This document shows positions 42,700-52,059 of a stretch of 64,000 nt of DNA, piece after piece. Every line of letters starts with the position of its first letter. Position 1 is the first letter of the stretch. This DNA is from a sulfur-oxidizing endosymbiont of Gigantopelta aegis (GTDB lineage Bacteria; Pseudomonadota; Gammaproteobacteria; GRL18), in the NCBI RefSeq assembly GCF_016097415.1, contig NZ_JAEHGE010000001.1:2653157-2717156 (forward strand), written 5' to 3'. The position numbers and the translations under genes were made by a program. The notes beneath the pieces were generated by a model. The model had not been told where the DNA came from and ran no database searches. It saw only the letters and a program-made list of their open reading frames with translations.

Positions 42700-43974
42700 A
42701 TGAAACAGGCAAAGATCAGCTCTATTCAAGCCATGGAAATATTAGACTCACGGGGAAACCCAACCGTTAGGGTTTTTATTGAGCTGGATGATGGGACGAC
42801 ATCTGTGGCTTCGGTACCTTCCGGGGCCAGTACTGGAGAAAATGAAGCCATTGAGTTGAGGGATCAAGATACCAGTCGCTATGCTGGTAAAGGGGTGCTA
42901 AAAGCAGTTGCTAATGTCAATGAAAAACTGTCACCGGCTTTATTCGGTATGACCGTTACGGAGCAATCCTTAATTGATCAGACTATGATCGATCTGGATG
43001 GTACAGATAATAAATCAAATTTGGGTGCTAATGCTATTTTGGGCATTTCAATGGCAGTAGCCAGAGCTGCAGCCAAGTCTGTTCGACTGCCTTTGTATCA
43101 ATATCTTGGCGGAGCCGGTGCAAAAAGATTGACCATTCCCTGTATGAATATTATTAATGGTGGTGAACACTCTGATAATAATGTTGATATTCAGGAGTTT
43201 ATGGCTGTTCCTATTGGAGCGCCCACCTTTAGGGAAGGTCTGCGCTATGTGGCAGAAACATTTCATGTTCTGAAAAAAATATTAAAGAAGCGTGGTCTGG
43301 CTACCAGTGTGGGTGATGAGGGTGGTTTTGCACCGGATGTGGCCAGTAATGAAGATGCTTTAGAAACTATCATTCAAGCGATAGAACAGGCAGGCTATAA
43401 ACCCGGTGAAGATATTGCCATTGCATTAGACAGTGCGGCAAATTCTTTTGCGGTGGACATGAAGGGAGCTTATGATCTGAAATGGTCCGGTGCGGGAAAA
43501 ATGCAAAGCAGTGATTTAATTTCACTGGCTAAAGACTGGGTGAAAAAATACCCGATTGTACTTTGGGAAGATCCTCTGGCTGAAGGTGACTGGGCTGGTT
43601 TCAAACAGTTTACCCAGGAACTGGGCGATAAAATTGAAGTAGTAGGTGATGATATCTTTGTCACCAATACTCAATATATACAGCGTGGTATTGAGCAGGG
43701 AATCGCTAACTCAGCACTGATAAAACTGAATCAAATTGGCACGGTGTCGGAATCTATTGAAGCGGTAAGAATGTGTCGTGATGCTGGTTGGCGTTATTTT
43801 ATTTCACATCGTTCCGGTGAAACAGAAGATACTTTTCTGGCCGACTTTGCCGTTGCAATGGATGGTGGTCACTTGAAATCTGGTTCAGCCAGTCGTAGTG
43901 AGCGTATTGCTAAATACAATCGATTGTTGGAAATTGAAAGGGAATTGGGTGTTTCGGCACAGTATTACTGGTAA
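42700..43974 (+). CDS. eno: Enolase
   Basis: 424 residues. Interconverts 2-phosphoglycerate and phosphoenolpyruvate in glycolysis; also a degradosome component in E. coli. Motifs: MEILDSRGNPTVRV, SGASTGENEAIELRD, NIINGGEHSDNNVDIQEFM, GDEGGFAPD, and the signature LIKLNQIGTVSES near 338-350. Metal ligands are in ALDSAAN, WEDPLAEGDW and GDDIFVTN. It is not next to pyrG here, the more usual gammaproteobacterial place, so a second enolase elsewhere is possible. Confidence 0.94.
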   Translation: MKQAKISSIQAMEILDSRGNPTVRVFIELDDGTTSVASVPSGASTGENEAIELRDQDTSRYAGKGVLKAVANVNEKLSPALFGMTVTEQSLIDQTMIDLDGTDNKSNLGANAILGISMAVARAAAKSVRLPLYQYLGGAGAKRLTIPCMNIINGGEHSDNNVDIQEFMAVPIGAPTFREGLRYVAETFHVLKKILKKRGLATSVGDEGGFAPDVASNEDALETIIQAIEQAGYKPGEDIAIALDSAANSFAVDMKGAYDLKWSGAGKMQSSDLISLAKDWVKKYPIVLWEDPLAEGDWAGFKQFTQELGDKIEVVGDDIFVTNTQYIQRGIEQGIANSALIKLNQIGTVSESIEAVRMCRDAGWRYFISHRSGETEDTFLADFAVAMDGGHLKSGSASRSERIAKYNRLLEIERELGVSAQYYW

Positions 43975-43976
43975 AA

Positions 43977-44008
43977 ATAACGCATTAGTCCTTTTTCTAA
44001 TGCGTTAT
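43977..44008 (-). terminator. Terminator between eno and batD
   Basis: Perfect 12-bp stem (ataacgcattag, 43977-43988, with 43997-44008) and an 8-base loop. On the minus strand it is followed by TTTTTA, so it best serves the batD side; the plus strand lacks a T run. Confidence 0.75.
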
Positions 44009-44028
44009 CAGCAGGCTTTAAGTATGAC

Positions 44029-45591
44029 TTAAGCTGGATATAGGGGAGGTAAATTATGCTTATCAAAATGCTTATTTTGCCTTGTCCTGAGTTGTAGTCC
44101 CTTCTGTAATAATTTTGCCAATTCTCGATCTTGCCATGTTTTTTTATTCTCTTGTGGCTGATATAAGAACTGATGTAATTGACGAATATTAGTACTACCC
44201 TGGATAATAGAGTCTGCCACATCCAGTAATGAAACAGGTGTTAGTTCCGGCCATTTGACTTTGCTCCACTGTAAAATGAATTGTGCTGCCTGTTTTGCAT
44301 TACCTGATTCACAGGCAGAAACTGCCTGTTTTAGAAAGCTTTCTGCACGCTGGCGTGTTTCTACTTGCTGTAATTTTTGATTTTTTATAATATTATTATT
44401 CTGTGTGCCTGTAACAAATGAAGTGGATTTTTTTCTTAAAATAACCCAGCTTAGAAGTAACAGTATTATCACTAGCAAGACTATGGCAAAACCTCTGGAT
44501 TGAATTGTACTAGTTAATAATTTACTAACGTTTGATGTGTCACTTAAGTTGTTATTCGCTTTAAAGTGATTGCCTGTATTTATGCTCGAAGAGCTGTTGT
44601 TTGAGTCAGGCGTATTGATATGATTACTATCGTTGATAGCAGCACCCTGAGTTACATTGAGTGTCATCGGATAAATTTCTGCTGTCTGTAGGGTATTGCT
44701 TTGGGTATTCCACCAAACCTGTTTTATGGAAGGGAAATTCAGTACCCCGGATTTTTCAGGGATGATAGTAAAGCTTTGTTTGCTCACACCGGTGACTGTT
44801 TCTCCATCAGTCAGATTTTCTGATTCAATGGGGTCTGCATAAAGACGATAAAGACCTGGTTTGTCCTCAATTTTAAGCGTTGGAATATTAGCACTGGTCA
44901 GCCCCTCAGCTTTCAGGGTGATTGTCATAGTCGCGGGTTCTCCGGTTTTTAAAGTTGGCGGATTACTTTCCCATGAACTATTCAGGGTGACATTTCTTGC
45001 TGGCAACCATGAGTTGCCCTGCGCCGCTATAGGAATATTTTGTACATAAAACTTAAGACCATCACTGCGTAGGGTCAATGGTTTACCCGAACGACCAAAA
45101 AGCATACTGCTGCCTCTGAGCATTCGCTGAATTTGCCCATTACCACCAAAAGCATTTTTAAAAAATGGCTCATTGAACAGATCATTAGTAAAAGGACTAT
45201 TGCGTGTTGTTTGTTCAGTATCAGGCATGGTTGCCTGCAATATAACGGGTGGTATGACTAAATCACCGGCCTGTTCTGGAAATACAACATAATGCTGTTC
45301 AATCACGTTATATTTTCTGCCATTATGTTTAACACGATATTGACGGTTATCGCCCAGTTTTTCAGTAATGGCATTTTCAGGTGAAGGTTTGCTGATGCTG
45401 ACATCACTTAAAGGTATAGCGGTAAATAATCTGACAGTAATAGGGACTTCCTGTTGTACCATTAACTCCATTTTGTCGGCCTTAAGTGACGTTTCAATTT
45501 CTAGCCATACCGCTTCGCCCCGACTATTATGACTTGCCTCAGGAATATCTCTAACAGTTAGTTGTAGAGGCTGTGTTGTACTATTACCTCA
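44029..45591 (-). pseudogene. batD: BatD-family protein, 5' end lost at an IS4 insertion
   Basis: The frame is open from about 45591 (TQPLQLTVRDIPEASHNSRG) to the stop, longer than the first ATG at 45471 would suggest. Family sequence is clear: VRLFTAIPLSDVSISKPSPE, YNVIEQHYVVFPEQAGDLVI, a transmembrane helix near FAIVLLVIILLLLSWVIL, and a cytosolic tail. The signal peptide and first 120 or so residues are missing; an IS4-type element occupies their place. BatD proteins work with VWA-domain BatA/BatB and a MoxR ATPase, none of which are in the window. Probably inactive. Confidence 0.85.
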
Positions 45592-46916
45592 TAGGCTGGA
45601 CCTTAAGGAATTATGAATTTTTAACATCATAAATTTACGCTCCATATAGAGGGTTTAGCCCCAGTTTTGATCGCCCAGATTTTTTATCTCGCTTTATACT
45701 ATCACGCCGAGTATTGTTTTTTAAAAATAGAATCGCTTTTTCAAGAGCCATTCTGATTTTATCGGGGTCATGTATTATTGAATTCATAATATCACCCATA
45801 AAGTAACAAGCAGATTTAGCCACTTTGTGTGTTGAAATGGCAACGCCTGTCGCCTTTTGAGCAACATGGGCAATAAACCTTTTAAAATGGCCGCACATAA
45901 GGAAGCCCAAATCAGCCCTCAACAATGGCTTTTTTCAGTGACAAATGTCCTCAGATTGGCAAATGATTTCCATTCTTTAAACATCAACTCAATTTGCCAG
46001 CGAAGTCGGTACGCTTCAATAATATGTTCTGGTGAAAATGTATCTCGTGGCAAATTTGTCGTTAAATATTGAAAGTAATTGGCCACGGGGTTCCAACTAA
46101 CAATCATTCGGCAATTAATTATTTTATCTTTTTCTTCCCATTGAATATCCATATCAATTACATCAGTTTTAGATAATTTTTCTTTTATGTCTTTGAGCTT
46201 TTTATTTGAAAATTTCTTAAGCTGTTTATCATCGATCAGTACTTTTTAACATTAGGTTTATTGCTGAAGTCGCTTTAATGATGCAATAAACACTGCTTTG
46301 TTGTAATACACGATACATGTAATCCTTTTTAAAATAGCCTCTGTCTCCCATAATTAAAGTGTCTTCTAATTGCTCAGGCTTTGGTAAATATTGGGCTTCA
46401 GCATTTGTGTCGGGAGTTAATTAATATAATCGTCTCAGGTGTTTCTGAATATAAATCCAATGCAACATGCAACTCAACTGCCGCTGGGTTATAGTGGCTG
46501 AAACGACCAGGAAGCTTGTCTTTTAATTTGGGATTAACAGCAAAAGAAGAACCATCCTGTAATAGGATTTTCTTAAATATTTCAAATGGACTACCTTTGT
46601 TAAATGCCAGTGATTGATAGGCAAACTCATTGAGTAAATGTTCTAACATATGACGCATAAAAACAGGGAATTGCTTTTTCGTAGTTGGTTATGAAATGGC
46701 TTATAAGCAATATTGATCCCAAACAGATTATTAAATCCTCGATGAAGATCTGCTATTGTTTTTATCTCATGTTGTGAAAGAACCGTTATAAAAGCCATGC
46801 CCAATCGGTAAGGTGTTATTTGCCTACAGCGTGATGCCAGTTTTAAGGATTTCCCCAAATCATTTAATGTCTTTTCTGAAAAAACTTTTTGCATTTATTT
46901 CCAAGTTGTTTAATAT
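45592..46916 (-). mobile_element. IS4-family element, degraded
   Basis: Contains the broken transposase described separately. The left border is set by where batD homology stops; the right border by the start of sequence shared with the second IS30 copy. I could not identify terminal repeats or a target duplication, so the ends are approximate. Confidence 0.65.
45635..46894 (-). pseudogene. IS4-family transposase, several frameshifts
   Basis: Pieces in order on the minus strand: KVFSEKTLNDLGKSLKLASR, FHNQLRKSNS, RFSHYNPAAVELHVALDLYS, then DTNAEAQYLPKPEQLEDTLI and MGDRGYFKKDYMYRVLQQSS in another frame, QWEEKDKIINCRMIVSWNP, and YRLRWQIELMFKEWK, which is the Y-2-R-3-E-6-K signature of IS4. The C-terminal part (LLRADLGFLMCGHFKRF) is shifted by a one-base loss in a T6 run at 45930-45935. 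At least four frame changes, so inactive. Confidence 0.85.
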
Positions 46917-48070
46917 AGCGCAGCGATGGCCACCCCGGGAATTTCATGAGCCAGCGACGTGCCTGACGGCGCTACTAAAAAATCATAAGTACAGCAATGA
47001 TTTGCTCGAAAAATGGCCAATTGCTTGTAAAATCGGCCATTTTCTCCTGCAAGAGTAAAGTGACTTATGAGAACTTACAAGCAATTGACACAAGAACAAA
47101 GATACTACATTTCGACTGAGATTAAAAATGGCATTTCCCAGTCTAAAATTGCTCAGGCGATTGAGGTGAGTAAATCTACTATATGCCGTGAAATTAAACG
47201 CAACGCTGGTTTACGTGGCTATCGATTTAAGCAAGCTCAAGAAAAAGCCGTTAAGCGTCGCTACAATGCTTCTAAAGCAATTAAAATGACGGATGACATG
47301 ATTGCCCTTATTGATGAAAAGCTTTCACAGCACCAGTGGAGTCCTGAACAGATATCAGGTTGGTTACTGAATGACAAAATGCTACTTCTTAGCCATGAAC
47401 GTATTTATCAACACATATGGGATGATAAGAAGCAAGGTGGTGATTTACATCAGTATTTAAGGCGTCAGGGAAAGAAATACCAAAAGCGTGGTAGTAACGG
47501 TAAAAGCAGTCGAGGACAAATAATTAATCGAATTTCCATTGATGACCGTCCTAAGATTGTTGATGATAAACGTCGTGTTGGTGACTGGGAAATTGATACA
47601 GTGATCGGTAAAGGACACAGTGGTGCTCTGGTCACGATTGTAGAAAGAAAAACGCTTTACACATTAGTAGCAAGAGTGAATGGCAAACAGGTTGATTGGG
47701 TGACACAAGCAACAATACAATTGCTTAAACCCTTTAAAGACAGGCTTCATAGTATTACCGCAGACAATGGCAAAGAGTTTGCTTATCATGAGCAGGTAAG
47801 CAAAGCTCTTGATACAGCATTTTATTTTGCCCACCCTTATTCTTCATGGGAGCGAGGGTTAAATGAAAATACTAATGGACTGATTAGACAATATTTTCCT
47901 AAAGATACAGACTTTAAAGAAGTGACTGATAAAGAGGTTTACAACATGATGGAAAAACTTAATAATAGACCTAGAAAGGCACTCGGCTTTCAAACACCAT
48001 TCCAGGCAATGAAAAAATCATTTGCAAGAACTGGAACTTCCTGCGTTGCACTTCAGAGTTGAATCCGCGT
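46917..48070 (+). mobile_element. IS30-family element, copy 1 (intact transposase)
   Basis: About 1154 bp shared almost base for base with 55816-56970. Shared sequence starts at agcgYagcgatggccacc and ends gttgaatccgcgt. It sits directly against the IS4 remnant. Ends are defined by comparison of the two copies, not by target duplications. Confidence 0.82.
47067..48062 (+). CDS. IS30-family transposase
   Basis: 331 residues. N-terminal helix-turn-helix (KQLTQEQRYYISTEIKNGIS, SKSTICREIKRNAG), then the DDE core: GDWEIDTVIGKGHSGALVTI, SITADNGKEFAYHEQ, and the final catalytic Glu region GLNENTNGLIRQYFPK, ending GFQTPFQAMKKSFA. Fully open and typical length, so this is likely the active source copy. 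It differs from copy 2 at only a few bases. Confidence 0.92.
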   Translation: MRTYKQLTQEQRYYISTEIKNGISQSKIAQAIEVSKSTICREIKRNAGLRGYRFKQAQEKAVKRRYNASKAIKMTDDMIALIDEKLSQHQWSPEQISGWLLNDKMLLLSHERIYQHIWDDKKQGGDLHQYLRRQGKKYQKRGSNGKSSRGQIINRISIDDRPKIVDDKRRVGDWEIDTVIGKGHSGALVTIVERKTLYTLVARVNGKQVDWVTQATIQLLKPFKDRLHSITADNGKEFAYHEQVSKALDTAFYFAHPYSSWERGLNENTNGLIRQYFPKDTDFKEVTDKEVYNMMEKLNNRPRKALGFQTPFQAMKKSFARTGTSCVALQS

Positions 48071-48074
48071 CTTA

Positions 48075-48274
48075 TTAAAGTATCCAGTTCTATTAGACCA
48101 GAACACTATGCCACTTGATACTGAAAAAATAAAGGTATTGCGTGTTGTTATTCGTGAAGGTTTTTTCGAGATATGGCTGATATGTTACTCCTTGATATTA
48201 CAAGAGTCATTAAAGAATTAGATATTTCCCCACCTGCTTTTCCAAAGAAAGCAGATGATAATTTTCATCATTAA
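48075..48274 (+). pseudogene. Unidentified gene remnant
   Basis: The plus strand reads LKYPVLLDQNTMPLDTEKIK and VLRVVIREGFF, then, after a T6 run (48161-48166) that appears one T short, RDMADMLLLDITRVIKELDI and SPPAFPKKADDNFHH to a stop. The joined peptide is coherent, so it is probably the 3' end of a gene cut by the IS30 element. I do not recognise the family. Confidence 0.45.
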
Positions 48275-48304
48275 CTCGTAATTTTATGCCAGTATCTAAA
48301 GAGA

Positions 48305-49414
48305 CTAATACATGCGATGTTTAAATAACCAGCCAGCAAATGTGAGGCTAGTTAATCCTATCAGTGCCATTGGCCAGTATAGATTCATCAGGTCAGCATA
48401 TGAGTTGCCTTCAAGATAGACTCCACGCACAATAATGAGGAAATACCTCATTGGATTCAAGTAAGTCAGGTCTTGAACTAAAGCGGGCATGTTTTCGATG
48501 GGGGTGGCAAAGCCGGATAAAATAACCGCTGGCACTAAAAATAAAAAAGCCCCCATCAAACCTTGTTGTTGTGTGGCGGATAAAGATGAAATCATTAAAC
48601 CGATGCCCACGGTGGACAATAGAAATAATACCAAACCAATATAGAGCGCACCTAAATTTCCAAGAAAGGGAATTTCAAACCATAATACAGTGAACAACAT
48701 AATCACACTGCCTTCAATGAGGCCTATCATTACCCCTGGAATGGATTTACCGATCAATATATGTACAGGATGAAGTGGGGTTACTAATATTTGATCAAAA
48801 GTACCTGCTTCTCGTTCTCTGGCGACTGATAATGCAGTGACAATTAAAGGAACAACTAATGTCATCAGTGCTACAATACCTGGAATGATAAACCACCGGG
48901 ATATTAAATTGGGATTAAACCATGAGCGAACTTTAAGAACCGCTGGTAATGGCGCTTTCCCATCATTGGCCAATTGATTTTGATTAAAATTAATCACAAT
49001 AGAGCGAATATAATTTAAAGCAAGTAGAGCGGTATTTGAGTTTCTACCATCAACTATGACCTGAATATGAGCACCATTTTCTGTGATCTGTTGATGCATA
49101 AAATCTGCATTGATGTGGACAACCATCAAGGCTTTTTTATTAAGAATCAAAGGAGCAATTTCAGAATTTTTAGTTATTGTCTTAACCATTTCAAAATGCG
49201 GACTCCCTTCAATTTTACTGACCAGTTCACGAGACATTTGTGAATTGTCCTGATTATAAATAGCCACTGGAATATTATTTAAATCAAAGGTAGCGGCATA
49301 ACCAAAAATGAGTAATTGAGCAATAGGTGGACCAATTAACACCAAACGACTTTGTTTATCACGTAAAATAGCCTGAAATTCTTTCAGGGCAACGGCTAAT
49401 ATTTGATAGAACAT
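48305..49414 (-). CDS. ABC-2 type permease (YbhR/YhhJ-like)
   Basis: 369 residues. One N-terminal helix, a large extracytoplasmic domain (about 45-170), then five helices. Family blocks include KEFQAILRDKQSRLVLIGPP, SVAREREAGTFDQILVTPL and LNPMRYFLIIVRGVYLEG. Last gene of a five-gene efflux operon, 8 bases after the other permease. With it, it should form the membrane channel of a MacB-unrelated ABC-2 exporter. Confidence 0.9.
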   Translation of the reverse strand: MFYQILAVALKEFQAILRDKQSRLVLIGPPIAQLLIFGYAATFDLNNIPVAIYNQDNSQMSRELVSKIEGSPHFEMVKTITKNSEIAPLILNKKALMVVHINADFMHQQITENGAHIQVIVDGRNSNTALLALNYIRSIVINFNQNQLANDGKAPLPAVLKVRSWFNPNLISRWFIIPGIVALMTLVVPLIVTALSVAREREAGTFDQILVTPLHPVHILIGKSIPGVMIGLIEGSVIMLFTVLWFEIPFLGNLGALYIGLVLFLLSTVGIGLMISSLSATQQQGLMGAFLFLVPAVILSGFATPIENMPALVQDLTYLNPMRYFLIIVRGVYLEGNSYADLMNLYWPMALIGLTSLTFAGWLFKHRMY

Positions 49415-49421
49415 GATCCGT

Positions 49422-50573
49422 TCACTCCAAACGCTTGTGAGATTTTTTCACAATCAAAGTAAAAAATATAATTGACATCAGAATTAAATATGCGCAATTT
49501 ATTAATATGATAGACCACACATTGCCTGCTAAAAAAATGCTTTGAATAATATCGACGTAATAGCGTGCAGGCACCAGATAGGTGATCCACTGAATAACTG
49601 TCGGCATAGAATTAATGTCAAAAATAAAGCCGGAAAGAATAAAGGCGGGTAAGAAGCTTACTAAAATTGAAATTTCTCCGGCAACAAACTGACTTCTTGT
49701 CGTGGTTGAAATTAATAATCCCATCCCCAAACAGGTCAGCATAAACAGAGCAGAAGCAACAAACAAAACCCAGAAACTTCCTCTGAAAGGCACATCAAAT
49801 AACCAATAAGCCATTGCTACTGACAATAACATACCACCCATTCCTAAAATAAAATAGGGAATTAGTTTACCTAGGATAAATTCACTAATATGTATTGGTG
49901 TAACTAAAATTGCCTCCATAGTGCCGCGTTCCCACTCACGAGAAACCACCATTGCTGTGAGCATTGCACCTATCAGAGTCATAATGACAGCAATTAAACC
50001 AGGCACAAGGTAATTACGGCTTTTTAAAGCAGAATTAAACCAGATACGATAGTCCATATCGACTGGTATCGTCATAATTTGTTTATTCTGAATTGCTTTG
50101 TTTTTTAACCAGATCTGCCAAACTGCCTGAATATAGCCTTCTGTGATTCGTGCTTGATTAGCATCCACACCATTTACAATGAGTTCAATAGGCGCATTAC
50201 CACCAGACATTAGTTGCTCAGTAAAATTATTTTTCAGCCAGAGAATAGAGGATATTTGTCGCTTATCCATTGCTTGTTTTGCATCATGAATAGTAGAGTA
50301 ATACGATGGTGAAAAGTAATCTGAATGTTTAAATAGGCTTTCAAAAGATTGGGGCTGCGTATCCGATGTTTCAATAACAAAACCAATGGGAATTTGTTTG
50401 GCATCGAGTGAAACGCCATAACCAAATAACAATAGCAGTATGACAGGTAAAACAAATGCAATAGCAATACTGGAGGGATCACGGACAATTTGTAATGATT
50501 CTTTGCGGATCATACCACTGAGACGCTGGAGGTTAAATGATTTGGTTTCTGATTGGATTTTATTATCAGTCAT
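49422..50573 (-). CDS. ABC-2 type permease (YbhS-like)
   Basis: 383 residues from the ATG at 50573, which overlaps the upstream ATPase stop; ten extra codons upstream are in frame but inside that gene. Same layout as its partner: IRKESLQIVRDPSSIAIAFV, a large outer loop, SREWERGTMEAILVTPIHIS, and PARYYVDIIQSIFLAGN near the end. Pairs with the YbhR-like permease. Confidence 0.9.
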   Translation of the reverse strand: MTDNKIQSETKSFNLQRLSGMIRKESLQIVRDPSSIAIAFVLPVILLLLFGYGVSLDAKQIPIGFVIETSDTQPQSFESLFKHSDYFSPSYYSTIHDAKQAMDKRQISSILWLKNNFTEQLMSGGNAPIELIVNGVDANQARITEGYIQAVWQIWLKNKAIQNKQIMTIPVDMDYRIWFNSALKSRNYLVPGLIAVIMTLIGAMLTAMVVSREWERGTMEAILVTPIHISEFILGKLIPYFILGMGGMLLSVAMAYWLFDVPFRGSFWVLFVASALFMLTCLGMGLLISTTTRSQFVAGEISILVSFLPAFILSGFIFDINSMPTVIQWITYLVPARYYVDIIQSIFLAGNVWSIILINCAYLILMSIIFFTLIVKKSHKRLE

Positions 50574-51303
50574 GGTACTTTTCTCGATTTTCGACAAGTG
50601 CAATAAAAGTTTCTTCCATGCTAGGGTCAGGGTTTTTATCAGATTGAAGTTGCTTTCTTAATGCGTGTGGTGTACCGCTAGCAAGTTCGCAACCGTCAGC
50701 CATAATAATTAATCGATCACAATAATTAGCTTCGTCCATAAAATGAGTGGTCACTAAAATAGTTACACCCGATTCAGCTAATTTATTAGTTCGTTGCCAA
50801 AATTCACGTCGAGCCAGAGGATCGATACCAGAAGTTGGTTCATCCAAAAATAAAATATCCGGTTGATGCATTAGTGCCACAGCGAAAGCTAACCGTTGTT
50901 TATAACCTAAGGGTAAATCACTACTATTGGTGTTGTAATATGTTTGTAAGTCAAATTCATCTAAAGCCCATTGAATCCGTTCTTTTTGCTGATCTCCCCT
51001 GAGACCATAAACTTTGGAAAAAAACATTAAGTTTTGTTTTACGGATAAATTGCTATAGAGAGAAAAACGTTGTGCCATATAACCTATATGAGCACGTGCA
51101 GTCGCAGATGCTGTACGTAAATTGTGACCAGCAACCAGAACCTTACCATCACTGACAGGTAACAGGCCGCACAACATTCTAAATAGTGTTGATTTTCCTG
51201 CACCATTAGCCCCAAGCAAGCCAAAGATTTCGCCTTTGTTCACAGAAAAACTGATTCCCTTTACCGCATAAAAATCACCAAAGCGGCGAACCACGTGACT
51301 CAC
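50566..51303 (-). CDS. ABC transporter ATPase (corresponds to C-terminal half of YbhF)
   Basis: 245 residues. Walker A GANGAGKSTLFRML, signature SDLPLGYKQRLAFA (a degenerate LSGGQ), Walker B DILFLDEPTSGID, and H-loop VTTHFMDEANYCDRLII. Overlaps both neighbours by 4 to 8 bases. In E. coli YbhF two such domains are fused; here they are separate genes. Confidence 0.9.
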   Translation of the reverse strand: MSHVVRRFGDFYAVKGISFSVNKGEIFGLLGANGAGKSTLFRMLCGLLPVSDGKVLVAGHNLRTASATARAHIGYMAQRFSLYSNLSVKQNLMFFSKVYGLRGDQQKERIQWALDEFDLQTYYNTNSSDLPLGYKQRLAFAVALMHQPDILFLDEPTSGIDPLARREFWQRTNKLAESGVTILVTTHFMDEANYCDRLIIMADGCELASGTPHALRKQLQSDKNPDPSMEETFIALVENREKYHD

Positions 51304-52058
51304 TTCAATAATCTTCGTCTCATTACTTGCTGGGTTCGTATTCGATCTTTTAATGATTGACTAAAGGAGTCTGGGCTACCCTGATCGAGAACTTTTCCTT
51401 CATGCATTAAGATAACATCATGACAACGTTCAGCTTCATCTAGGTAAGCAGTGCTCATCAAAACGGTAATTTGTTCTTCTTCGAGCATTTGATTAATGAT
51501 ATGCCATAATTCTCGGCGGGATACAGGATCTACACCGACTGTTGGCTCATCTAAAATAAGCACACGAGGAGGGGATACCAGAGTACAGGCTAAACCTAAT
51601 TTTTGTTTCATCCCTCCTGATAATTTACCCGCTAGGCGTTTGGTAAAAGGAGTCATGTTACTCATTGACAATAATTTATCATAACGATTAGCTCTTTCTT
51701 GCATAGGAATATTATGCAAATCAGCATATAAGTTCATATTTTCAAGTACGGTAAGATCTTCATACAATCCGAAACGTTGGGGCATATAACCAATAGCTGA
51801 TTGTATTTGCAAAGCATCTCGATGAACATCAAAGCCTAATAATTGAGCCTCACCGCTATCTGCTTTTAAAAGTCCACTCAATAGGCGCATTAATGTAGTC
51901 TTACCTGCACCATCAGGGCCAATTAAGCCTGTAATTTGTCCTGCTTGAATTTCCAGATTAATATTTTTTAGCGCTTTTATGGTTTTACCGGGACCTGGCA
52001 ACGTAAAGGATAGATTAATATCTTTTAGTTGGATAATACTTGATGACGTATAAGTCAT
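51300..52058 (-). CDS. ABC transporter ATPase (corresponds to N-terminal half of YbhF)
   Basis: 252 residues. Walker A GPDGAGKTTLMRLL, signature LSGGMKQKLGLA, Walker B VLILDEPTVGVDP, and STAYLDEAERCHDVIL, a block shared with YbhF. Its stop overlaps the next ATPase start by 4 bases. It has the canonical signature, whereas its partner is degenerate, so the pair probably works asymmetrically. Confidence 0.9.
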   Translation of the reverse strand: MTYTSSSIIQLKDINLSFTLPGPGKTIKALKNINLEIQAGQITGLIGPDGAGKTTLMRLLSGLLKADSGEAQLLGFDVHRDALQIQSAIGYMPQRFGLYEDLTVLENMNLYADLHNIPMQERANRYDKLLSMSNMTPFTKRLAGKLSGGMKQKLGLACTLVSPPRVLILDEPTVGVDPVSRRELWHIINQMLEEEQITVLMSTAYLDEAERCHDVILMHEGKVLDQGSPDSFSQSLKDRIRTQQVMRRRLLK

Positions 52059-52059
52059 T

